Source: JBKPHS01 sp046729975 (GTDB taxonomy: Bacteria > Actinomycetota > Thermoleophilia > Solirubrobacterales > Thermoleophilaceae). From it: DNA of 9,480 bases. The notes beneath the pieces were generated by a model. That model did not search any database, was not told the origin of the DNA, and saw nothing but the letters and a program-made list of their open reading frames with translations. The stretch covers positions 1-9,480 of the forward strand of contig JBKPHS010000116.1 of the NCBI GenBank assembly GCA_046729975.1, given 5' to 3'. Shown here piece after piece: positions 1 to 5,838 of the stretch; the stretch's first letter is position 1, and each line of letters begins with the position of its first letter. The translations under genes were made by a program, and so were the position numbers.

Positions 1-657
1 CTGTCCGAGCACCGGGCCGCGCGCGCGCGCGCGGTCGGGCGGGGACAGCCGGGCGGCGCGCGCGCGCGCCGCGCGGCGGCGCTTGGCGTCGCCGGCGCCG
101 GCCACCCCGCCGCGCCTGCGGCCGGTAGGGCGCAGGCGGTCGACCAGGAGCTCGGTCGCGATCCCGCGCCGACGGAGGTGCGCCGCGAAGTCGAACTCGG
201 CGCGCGGCGGCGAGCGCGGCCGCCGCAAGAGCCCGGTGACCGCGAGCACGGAGCCAGGCTCGCCACCCGCCGGCCAGCGGATGTCGAGCGGAACTCGGGC
301 GAGCACCCGCGCCCCGCGGGCTTGTCCGGAGACGATCCGCAGCGGCGCCGAGGAGCCGAACGGCGACCCGCGCGGGCGCTCGAGCAGCTCGGCCCGGGCG
401 TCGAGATAGACGCCCGGCCGCGCCTTCGCGGCGACGCCGTCGATCGCGGAAAGTCGCGCCGCGCCGGCCAGAAATCCGCCGGTGAGGAGGCAGGCCGCTC
501 CCAGGCCGATCAGCGGCAGGCGAGCGCCCGCCAGCGCGGCGGCGAGGATCGCGCCGGCGGCGAGCGCCCACTCGAAGGAAGCCGGCGCGAGCGCAAGCCC
601 CGCCGCGGACGCCCCCACGAGCACGAGGTGGCGGCGGGCCGCGACGCGATCCGTCAC
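1..657 (-). CDS. comEC: ComEC/Rec2-family DNA uptake channel protein, N-terminal part (runs off the left edge)
   Basis: ComEC forms the inner-membrane channel that carries single-stranded DNA into the cytoplasm during natural transformation. The window holds the first 219 codons, open to base 1. Three hydrophobic segments lie at about residues 10-26, 28-44 and 46-68. A soluble region like the family's N-terminal DUF4131 domain follows, ending in a typical FDFAAHLRRRGI stretch (155-166). Then comes RLSPPDR...GPVLGQ (203-219), resembling the start of the competence domain. The start is GTG at 657, overlapping the comEA stop as GTGA, so the two genes are probably translationally coupled. No start codon further upstream is needed. 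The membrane core and any C-terminal metallo-beta-lactamase-like domain lie outside the window. Two pure CG tracts fall within residues 197-214, yet the frame stays open across both. Identification rests on the N-terminal pattern plus the neighbour comEA. Confidence 0.88.
   Translation of the reverse strand, partial: MTDRVAARRHLVLVGASAAGLALAPASFEWALAAGAILAAALAGARLPLIGLGAACLLTGGFLAGAARLSAIDGVAAKARPGVYLDARAELLERPRGSPFGSSAPLRIVSGQARGARVLARVPLDIRWPAGGEPGSVLAVTGLLRRPRSPPRAEFDFAAHLRRRGIATELLVDRLRPTGRRRGGVAGAGDAKRRRAARARAARLSPPDRARARGPVLGQ
18..33. repeat. (CG)8 dinucleotide tract inside comEC
   Basis: Sixteen bases of uninterrupted CG alternation encode Arg-Ala repeats at about residues 209-214 of ComEC. 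Such tracts can adopt Z-DNA and are prone to slippage. Conserved-looking sequence on both sides remains in one frame, so the present length agrees with a functional gene. Confidence 0.9.
56..69. repeat. (GC)7 dinucleotide tract inside comEC
   Basis: Fourteen bases of GC alternation, 22 bp from the (CG)8 tract, encode Ala-Arg repeats at about residues 197-201 of ComEC. A gain or loss of one 2-bp unit would shift the frame. The gene reads through intact here. Confidence 0.9.
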
Positions 658-1262
658 GGGCTCACCGCCTGCCGCAGCGACTCGAAGCGCTTGTCGCCGA
701 TGCCCTCGACCTGGCGCAGCTCGTCGACCGAGCGGAAGCCCCCGTGCGCCTGGCGATACGCGAGGATGCGTTGCGCGAGCGTGGGCCCGATGCCGTCCAG
801 CGCGTCGAGCTGCTCTACGGTGGCGCTCGAGAGGCTGACCGGTCCGGCCGCCGGAGCCGCAGCGCCGCCTGCCGTCGCGTCGCCCGCGGTCGCCGAGGAC
901 GCCGCCGGAGCCGCTGCCGCCCCGCGCCCCGGAACGACCACCTGCTGGCCGTCCTCGACCTTTGCGGCAAGGTTCACCGTGGTCAGGGCTGCGCGCCGCG
1001 ACGGACCCCCGGCGCGGGCAAGCGCCGCGGCCACGCGCGAGCCCGCCGGGACGCGGTACAGACCCGGCCGCCGGACCTCTCCGGCAACGTGCACGTACAG
1101 GCCGCTGTCGCCGCGGGGCTCGCGAGGCCCCTCCACGGACACCGGCGGGGGCGGGCCGGCAGCCGCGCCGGAGCCGCTGTCCAGGAGGCGCGCGCCGGCG
1201 ACCACGACGACTATCGCCGCGAGCGCCCAGATCAGCAGCTGCGACTTGGGAGAGTCCGCCAT
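654..1262 (-). CDS. comEA: ComEA-family helix-hairpin-helix DNA-binding competence protein
   Basis: ComEA is the membrane-anchored receptor that binds double-stranded DNA outside the cell and passes it to the uptake machinery. The 202-residue protein has a short cytoplasmic start and one TM/signal-anchor helix at about 9-27. An SLBB-like domain follows at 56-112 (YVHVAGEVRRPGLYRVPAGS), then an Ala/Gly/Pro linker (113-141). A C-terminal tandem helix-hairpin-helix domain (143-202) carries the two expected hairpins, LDGIG (155-159) and VEGIG (185-189). Length and domain order match ComEA of high-GC Gram-positives. The ATG at 1262 begins just before the TM helix, but no good ribosome binding site precedes it. 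The stop overlaps the comEC start by 4 bp. Acylphosphatase lies 89 bp upstream on the same strand, with a repeat-rich gap between. Confidence 0.95.
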   Translation of the reverse strand: MADSPKSQLLIWALAAIVVVVAGARLLDSGSGAAAGPPPPVSVEGPREPRGDSGLYVHVAGEVRRPGLYRVPAGSRVAAALARAGGPSRRAALTTVNLAAKVEDGQQVVVPGRGAAAAPAASSATAGDATAGGAAAPAAGPVSLSSATVEQLDALDGIGPTLAQRILAYRQAHGGFRSVDELRQVEGIGDKRFESLRQAVSP

Positions 1263-1351
1263 CGGCGGACGAGGCTAGGCGTGAGCGGCAGACGCCTGGG
1301 CGCTCGCGCGTGACGGTTCGCGCATGCGCGCGTGACGCCTAGCGCACGCAG
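1263..1351 (-). promoter_or_regulatory. Repeat-rich gap upstream of comEA, candidate operator or promoter region
   Basis: This 89-bp gap separates the acylphosphatase stop from the comEA start. An 11-bp direct repeat CGCGCGTGACG occurs at 1305-1315 and 1327-1337, exactly 22 bp apart. A perfect 12-bp palindrome CGCGCATGCGCG lies at 1319-1330. A perfect 9-bp inverted repeat pairs GCTAGGCGT (1274-1282) with ACGCCTAGC (1335-1343). A further stem can form between 1280-1288 and 1301-1309 with one G-T pair and a 12-base loop. No convincing -10/-35 pair was found. The elements could be a regulator binding site for comEA-comEC or an RNA structure ending the acylphosphatase transcript. The function is inference; the repeats are directly visible. 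Confidence 0.45.
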
Positions 1352-1630
1352 CTAGCGGACGCCGAAGCCGGACAGGCCCTCGGGCTCCTCCTCGGTCACC
1401 TCGACCCGTTCGACCGCTGCTCCCCGAGGGCCTTCGTGGGCAAAGCGGACGAGCGCTTCCACCGCATCCGGCTCTCCCTCGAATACCGCTTCGACCGCGC
1501 CATCCGGCCTGTTCGAAACCCAGCCGGCCACGCCGCGGCTGGCCGCCTGGCGGCGGGTGGTATCCCGGAAGAAGACCCCCTGCACACCGCCGTGCACGAC
1601 GACTCGCCGCCGCACGGGCGCCGGGCTCAC
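1352..1630 (-). CDS. acyP: Acylphosphatase
   Basis: Acylphosphatase is a small cytoplasmic enzyme that hydrolyses carboxyl-phosphate bonds of acylphosphates such as carbamoyl phosphate or 1,3-bisphosphoglycerate. The 92-residue protein has the family signature near its start, VHGGVQGVFFR (12-22). It continues with AASRGVAGWVSNRPDGAVE, which contains the second signature. The catalytic arginine is R22 and the catalytic asparagine N40. Length is normal for the family. The GTG at 1630 was chosen because a strong Shine-Dalgarno GGGGAGG (1637-1643 on the minus strand) lies 6 bases upstream. Longer openings in this frame reach to 1810 but run into the divergent gene, and an inner GTG at 1615 lacks such a site. 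It is divergent from the deiminase-like gene and precedes comEA on the same strand; no functional link to competence is evident. Confidence 0.95.
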   Translation of the reverse strand: MSPAPVRRRVVVHGGVQGVFFRDTTRRQAASRGVAGWVSNRPDGAVEAVFEGEPDAVEALVRFAHEGPRGAAVERVEVTEEEPEGLSGFGVR

Positions 1631-1703
1631 GAGCCGCCTCCCCGGGCCGCCCGCTGACAGACTCTTGGGACGTTCACTGCTCTCGGCCGGAAAGGTGACA
1701 CGG
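1631..1703. promoter_or_regulatory. Divergent intergenic region between acyP and the deiminase-like gene
   Basis: These 73 bp separate two divergently transcribed genes, so promoters for both should lie here or within the opposite coding region. The Shine-Dalgarno sites of both genes are clear: GGGGAGG on the minus strand (1637-1643) and AAAGGTGA on the plus strand (1691-1698). CTGACA at 1654-1659 resembles a plus-strand -35 box, but no acceptable -10 box follows at 16-18 bp. No operator palindrome was found. The call rests on gene arrangement, not on a recognised promoter. Confidence 0.4.
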
Positions 1704-2588
1704 ATGGACGCGACGATACGCGCCGAGCCCGCCTGGGGCGTCGACTCCGAGTACGGACGCCTGCTCGACGTCCTGCTCTGCCCGCCCGACAACTTCCGCT
1801 GGCTTCCCACGAGCGCGATCTCCCGGGCGACGCTCGAGAGCGGCCGCTCGTTCGACCCCGCGCTGGCGAGCCGGCAGCACGCCGAGATGGTGAGCGCCTA
1901 CCAGGACGCCGGCGTGCGCTGCCACTTCCTCGAGCCCGACCCGGCTCTCCCCTACCAGGTCTTCGCACGTGACTCGAGCATCATGACGCCGGACGGCGCG
2001 ATCGTGACCCAGCCCCACCAGTGGTGGCGCCGTGGCGAGTACGCGCCGGTGATCCGCTTCTACCAGGCGCGCGAGATCCCGATCCGAGCGATGGTCACCG
2101 CGGCGGCCCTCGAGGGCGGGGACTTCATGGTCGTCGAGCCCGGTTGCGCGGTGATCGGGAACGGCGAGGAGCGCACGCAGGAGCCGGCGGCCCGGCAGCT
2201 GGCGGGCTGGCTCGAGGCCGATGGCTGGGAGGTGCGCATCGAGCGGATCCCGCCACACTTCGTGCACATCGATGTGCTCGCCTGCATGCTCGGCGAGAAC
2301 CTGGCCGCGGTGTGCGTAGACGCCATCTCGGGTGGCTTCGTGCGCTGGCTCGAATCGAAGCGCGTGGAGATCGTGCCCGTCTCGCTCGACGACGCCCTGC
2401 AGCTGGGCGTGAACGGCGTGTGCCTGGGTGGCGACCGGGTGCTCTCGACGGCCGAGTCGAGGCAGTTGAACGAGCGCCTGCGCGCGCTGGGCCTGACCGT
2501 CTACGAGCCCGAGCTGTCGTCCTTCACGCTCGGCGGCGGCGGCGCGCACTGCTTGATGCAGGCCCTGCGTCGCGAGCGCGTGGGTTGA
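1704..2588 (+). CDS. Arginine deiminase/dimethylargininase-superfamily hydrolase (guanidine-modifying enzyme)
   Basis: This 294-residue protein belongs to the superfamily of arginine deiminases, dimethylargininases (DDAH), agmatine deiminases and the cyanobacterial arginine dihydrolase ArgZ. These enzymes attack the guanidine carbon with a cysteine and form a ureido product such as citrulline. Visible landmarks are LLCPPDNF near the N-terminus (24-31), FARDSS (87-92), EGGD (137-140), PHFVHID (184-190) and GGGGAHC (277-283). By family analogy the catalytic residues are E137, H188 and nucleophile C283, with D90 and D140 binding substrate. The ATG at 1704 is preceded at 5 bases by a near-perfect Shine-Dalgarno AAAGGTGA; an in-frame GTG at 1695 lies inside that site. 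The gene ends in TGATG, the last A also starting the M20 hydrolase. A basic amino acid decarboxylase lies just beyond. Arginine, agmatine and methylarginines are all possible substrates, and sequence alone does not decide among them. Confidence 0.85.
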   Translation: MDATIRAEPAWGVDSEYGRLLDVLLCPPDNFRWLPTSAISRATLESGRSFDPALASRQHAEMVSAYQDAGVRCHFLEPDPALPYQVFARDSSIMTPDGAIVTQPHQWWRRGEYAPVIRFYQAREIPIRAMVTAAALEGGDFMVVEPGCAVIGNGEERTQEPAARQLAGWLEADGWEVRIERIPPHFVHIDVLACMLGENLAAVCVDAISGGFVRWLESKRVEIVPVSLDDALQLGVNGVCLGGDRVLSTAESRQLNERLRALGLTVYEPELSSFTLGGGGAHCLMQALRRERVG

Positions 2589-3808
2589 TGGAGGTCGATC
2601 CCGGGCGGGTCATCGCCGACCTGCGCGAGCTCGACCGCCTGACCGGCGGCCCGGAGGGTGCCCGGCGCGTGTGCTGGACGCCTGCCTGGCAGGAGGCGCG
2701 GCGCTTCCTTCGCGCGCGGCTTTCCGCGATCGACGGCGTGACGGTCGAGGAGGACGAGGCGGGAAACCTGTGGGCCACCCTGCTGGGCGAGCGCGAGGAG
2801 TCGGTCGCGGTCGGCTCGCACATCGACTCCGTCCCCGCCGGCGGCTGGCTCGACGGCGCCCTGGGCGTGATGGCAGGGCTCGAGGTGCTCCGCGCCGCCG
2901 CCGCTGCCGGCCGGCCCATGCAGACGATCAAGCTCGTCGACTTCGCCGACGAGGAGGGAGCGCGCTTCGGCCGCAGCCTGTTCGGGAGCTCGGCGGTGGC
3001 CGGCACGCTCGACCCGGCCGAGCTGCAAGGCGCGCGGGACGCCGAGGACCGTCCGGTCCGGGACGTGCTGGCCGAGCACGGCGTCGAGCTCGACCGCGCT
3101 GGGGAGGCGGCCCGCCGGCGGGAGGGGCTCGTCGCCTACATCGAGCTTCACATCGAGCAGGGCCCCGTGCTGGAGCGCGAGGGTCTGCCGATCGCCGCGG
3201 TCAGCGGCACGGTCGGGGTCGAGCGACACCGCTTCGTCTTTGACGGCCAGGCATCGCACGCGGGCACGACGCCCATGGAGCTGCGCCGCGACGCCGGCCT
3301 CGCCGCCGCGCAGACCGCGCTCGCGGTTGAGCACATAGCGCGCCGCCACGACGGGGTCGGCACGACCGGAAGCATGCGGCTAGAGCCGGGGATCCCCACA
3401 GCGGTGCCGGGACGCGCCGAGCTGCTGGTCGATCTGCGGCATCCGGACGCCGGCCCGCTCGCGGAAATGCTCGACGAGGTGCGCGAAGCGGCGCGCCACG
3501 CCGCCGCCGAGCGCGGCTGCGCGGTGGCCTTCGCCGAGGTGTGGAGCATCGAGCCCATCCGCTTCGACGAGCGCCTGGTCGCGGCTGCCCGTGAGGCGGC
3601 CGGGAGCGACCGCACGCTCGCGAGCGGCGCCCTTCACGATGCCGCGCAGATGGCGCTCGTGGTCCCGGCGGCGATGCTGTTCACCCCCTCCACGAGCGGC
3701 CTCAGCCACACCCGGGAAGAGGACACGCCCGAGGCGGACCTCGAGAAGGCGATCGGGGCGTTCGGCCTCGTGGCAGCGCGCGTGATCGCCGGCGAGGTCC
3801 TCGGCTAA
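2588..3808 (+). CDS. M20-family Zn-dependent N-carbamoyl-amino-acid hydrolase (HyuC/AmaB/allantoate amidohydrolase group)
   Basis: This 406-residue metallohydrolase belongs to the group that cleaves ureido compounds: N-carbamoyl-L-amino acids, beta-ureidopropionate or allantoate, releasing CO2 and ammonia. Expected metal ligands are all visible: H78 (GSHIDSVPAGGWLDG), D89, E123 of DEEGARF (121-127) with E122 as likely general base, H188 (ELHIEQGP) and H374 (SGLSHTREED). SGALHDA (346-352) matches the family's second substrate-binding motif. The lid/dimerisation domain spans about 208-320, including the SHAGTTPM stretch (223-230). The ATG at 2588 shares its A with the preceding TGA, and no strong Shine-Dalgarno is present, so it is probably translated by coupling to the deiminase-like gene. 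That pairing suggests the substrate may be the ureido product of its neighbour, for example citrulline or N-carbamoylputrescine. The substrate is inferred. The stop overlaps the convergent decarboxylase stop. Confidence 0.9.
   Translation: MEVDPGRVIADLRELDRLTGGPEGARRVCWTPAWQEARRFLRARLSAIDGVTVEEDEAGNLWATLLGEREESVAVGSHIDSVPAGGWLDGALGVMAGLEVLRAAAAAGRPMQTIKLVDFADEEGARFGRSLFGSSAVAGTLDPAELQGARDAEDRPVRDVLAEHGVELDRAGEAARRREGLVAYIELHIEQGPVLEREGLPIAAVSGTVGVERHRFVFDGQASHAGTTPMELRRDAGLAAAQTALAVEHIARRHDGVGTTGSMRLEPGIPTAVPGRAELLVDLRHPDAGPLAEMLDEVREAARHAAAERGCAVAFAEVWSIEPIRFDERLVAAAREAAGSDRTLASGALHDAAQMALVVPAAMLFTPSTSGLSHTREEDTPEADLEKAIGAFGLVAARVIAGEVLG
3805..3808. other. Overlapping convergent stop codons (CTAA)
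   Basis: TAA at 3806-3808 ends the plus-strand M20 hydrolase, and TAG (complement of CTA, 3805-3807) ends the minus-strand decarboxylase. The two genes meet with no spacer, so any transcription terminator must lie inside the opposite coding sequence. The transcripts will form antisense ends unless the two genes are expressed at different times. Confidence 0.95.
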
Positions 3809-5334
3809 CCCTCGACGACCACGCGGATGGTCGCAAGCGCGCGGTCGCTGGCGCCCCGCAGCACGCCCCCCTGACGCAGAGCGTTGCGGACGTACTCGAG
3901 CGTGGGCTGCGTGAGCCGCTCGCCCGGCAGGACGTTCGGTATGCCCGGCGGGTAGGCGGCCAGGGACTCTGCCGCGATGCGCCCCACCGCCAGGTCGATC
4001 GGCACCACCTCCTGGGGCCCGAGGAAAGCGTCGCGTGGGCTCATTGCGAGGGGCCCCCAGGGCGGCGGAGGCGCGAACGCCCCGCGCGTGGGCTCGCGAC
4101 GCTCCGGCAGCCGCGCGAGCGCCTCCGCGAGCACGCCGACGAGCCGCTGCCCCTGAGCGAACGCAGGCTCACCCATCCCGAACACGGCCACGATCACGTT
4201 CTCCGCGAACAGCTCGAGGTTCACGTCCCCCAGCTCGTAGACGAGCGTCGACATCTCGTAGCCGGTGGCCCCCGTGCCCCGCACGTCGATCGCAATCCGC
4301 AGCGGGTCGTAGGCGAAGACCCCCGGACGGCCCACGAGCCGCTCGTCCAGGACGTCAAGGCCCGCCAGCTCCCGCACGGCGGCGCGGGTGGCAGCCAGGC
4401 CGCGCAGAGTCTCGTCGAGCAGCTCGCGACCGTGAACCGCCGCGTGGCGGCGCGCCGCGTCGAGCGAGCCGTCCAGCAACGCGCTGGGGCTCGTCGACTC
4501 GACGAGCGTCACGGCGCGGTCCACGACCTCGGGCTCGAGCCGGCCCTCCGACGCTGGGCCGAGGTGCAGCATGGCCGACTGGGTGAGACTGCCGATGACC
4601 TTGTGCGTGCTGGAGACGACGAGGTCTGCCCCCTGCGAGAGCGCGTTGGACGGCAGGTCGGGATGGAACGCGAGGTGGGCGCCCCACGCCTCGTCGACGA
4701 CCAGGGGCGCGCCGTGGGAGTGCGCGACCTCGGCCAGGCCCGCCACGTCGGCCACGGCGCCGAAATAGGTCGGCGACACGATCGTCGCGCCCGCAGCACC
4801 CGGCGTCTCGCGCAGTGCCCGATCGAGCGACTCCGGGGTGAGGCAGTGGGCGATGCCGAGCTCGGGGTCGAGCTCGGGGGCCACGAAGTGCGGCCGTAGG
4901 CCTGACAGAACCAGGCCGTCGACCGTGCTCGAGTGGATGTTGCGCTGGACGATCACCTCGCGTCCGGAATGCGCGAGCGCGAGCAGCGCGACGTGGTTGC
5001 CCTGCGAGGCGCCGTTGATCAGGAACCAGCTGCGCTTCGCTCCCCAGGCCTCGGCGGCAAGCTGCTGGGCCTGCGCGAACGGCGTCGGCTCCCGCCCCGC
5101 GTCGATGCCCTCGGTGAGCGCAGGGATGTCGAGCCGCAGGGCCTTGTCTCCTATCGCCTCCCGGAGTCCGGGGTCGGCGCCGGGCCCGCCCTTGTGGCCC
5201 GGCACGTGAAAGCGTCCCGGATCGCGGTCCGCGTAGGCGACGAGCGCGTCGAGGTAGGGCGTCTCCTCCTGGCGGGGCGGCGTTGTCGGCGGCCCCCCGG
5301 GGCGGGCGGCCGTCGAGTGGAGCTCGGATGCCAT
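3805..5334 (-). CDS. PLP-dependent Orn/Lys/Arg decarboxylase (short, SpeA-like)
   Basis: This enzyme would remove the alpha-carboxyl group of arginine, lysine or ornithine to give agmatine, cadaverine or putrescine. The 509-residue protein has the short Bacillus SpeA-like layout without the N-terminal wing domain of E. coli inducible enzymes. Residues 1-25 look disordered. FHVPGHKGG (42-50) is the family's N-terminal signature. The PLP-binding lysine is K245 in SSTHK (241-245), and the cofactor ring should stack near DEAWGAH (214-220). The C-terminal domain ends with the typical YPPGIPNVLPGE stretch, close to the end of the protein. The ATG at 5334 lies 12 bp after the SLOG gene stop, but no clear Shine-Dalgarno precedes it. 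The gene is tail-to-tail with the M20 hydrolase; their stops share three bases inside CTAA. The amino acid substrate cannot be read from sequence; arginine or ornithine would fit the neighbours. Confidence 0.93.
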   Translation of the reverse strand: MASELHSTAARPGGPPTTPPRQEETPYLDALVAYADRDPGRFHVPGHKGGPGADPGLREAIGDKALRLDIPALTEGIDAGREPTPFAQAQQLAAEAWGAKRSWFLINGASQGNHVALLALAHSGREVIVQRNIHSSTVDGLVLSGLRPHFVAPELDPELGIAHCLTPESLDRALRETPGAAGATIVSPTYFGAVADVAGLAEVAHSHGAPLVVDEAWGAHLAFHPDLPSNALSQGADLVVSSTHKVIGSLTQSAMLHLGPASEGRLEPEVVDRAVTLVESTSPSALLDGSLDAARRHAAVHGRELLDETLRGLAATRAAVRELAGLDVLDERLVGRPGVFAYDPLRIAIDVRGTGATGYEMSTLVYELGDVNLELFAENVIVAVFGMGEPAFAQGQRLVGVLAEALARLPERREPTRGAFAPPPPWGPLAMSPRDAFLGPQEVVPIDLAVGRIAAESLAAYPPGIPNVLPGERLTQPTLEYVRNALRQGGVLRGASDRALATIRVVVEG

Positions 5335-5346
5335 CGGCGGCCGAGT

Positions 5347-5838
5347 CTAATTCAGGCCCGCGCGCGCCCCCGCGAGCGCGCGCTCGACCGCGTCGCGGGC
5401 CGACTCGGCGGTCTCGATCGCCGCGACGGCACGACCGCCCTTGGCCAGCTCCCAGCTCCGCAAGCCGACCACCGACTTGCCGGCCTTCAGCGCCAGGGCG
5501 ATCTCCGACAACGTGCCGAACTCACCTCCGACCGCAACGATGGCGTCGGCCGCGCGAACGACGAGCGCGTTGCGTGCTTCTCCCATGCCGGTGGGCACGG
5601 CAACGTCGACCCACGCGTTCGCGTCGTTCCGGGTGAGCCCGGGCAGGATGCCGAGCGTGGTCGCTCCGGCGTCCTTGGCGCCCCGGCAGGCGGCCTCCAT
5701 CACCCCGCCCAGCCCGCCGGAGACGACCACGGCGCCGGCTGCTCCGAGACCACGCCCAACGTCCTCCGCAAGCTCGAGCTCCAGGGCCTCCGCACGCCCG
5801 GGCCCGATGACCGCGACGTAGGGCCGCCCGCCGCTCAG
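5347..5838 (-). CDS. TIGR00725-like SLOG/LOG-superfamily Rossmann-fold protein, probable CTG start
   Basis: This is a 163-residue Rossmann-fold protein of the family that includes lysine-decarboxylase-like/LOG cytokinin-riboside phosphoribohydrolases and many uncharacterised TIGR00725 proteins. It opens with a nucleotide-binding strand VAVIGPGRA (8-16). The phosphate-loop motif GGLGGVMEAA (41-50), GMGEARN (84-90) and GGEFGTLSE (104-112) follow. The last replaces the PGGxGTxxE motif of true LOG enzymes, so LOG activity is doubtful. The first GTG in frame (5730) would remove the N-terminal strand of the fold. No ATG, GTG or TTG lies between there and the in-frame stop at 5878-5880. CTG at 5838 overlaps the previous stop as CTGA and has GGGAG 8 bases upstream, so it is the best start. 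It is the second of two tightly coupled genes and lies 12 bp before the decarboxylase. Its substrate is unknown. Confidence 0.85.
   Translation of the reverse strand: MSGGRPYVAVIGPGRAEALELELAEDVGRGLGAAGAVVVSGGLGGVMEAACRGAKDAGATTLGILPGLTRNDANAWVDVAVPTGMGEARNALVVRAADAIVAVGGEFGTLSEIALALKAGKSVVGLRSWELAKGGRAVAAIETAESARDAVERALAGARAGLN

Noticed and set aside
55..80. Possible frameshift in comEC at the CG tract
   Set aside because: Counting by position shows that the N-terminal frame (codons starting at 657) continues unbroken to RLSPPDR and VLGQ at base 1; my first impression came from miscounting the repeat.
1654..1683. Sigma-70 type promoter for the deiminase-like gene (CTGACA as -35)
   Set aside because: No acceptable -10 hexamer at 16-18 bp spacing.
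1557..1703. N-terminal extension of the deiminase-like protein to 1557
   Set aside because: The added residues overlap the acylphosphatase coding region and look like frame noise; AAAGGTGA five bases before ATG 1704 fixes the start.
1674..2549. 291-codon open frame on the minus strand opposite the deiminase-like gene
   Set aside because: Its translation is low-complexity Arg/Ala/His-rich sequence without family motifs; the plus-strand gene has all catalytic motifs and a strong ribosome binding site.
2021..2587. N-terminal extension of the M20 hydrolase to 2021
   Set aside because: The extension is Arg/Ala-rich shadow of the deiminase-like gene; the family N-terminus begins at ATG 2588.
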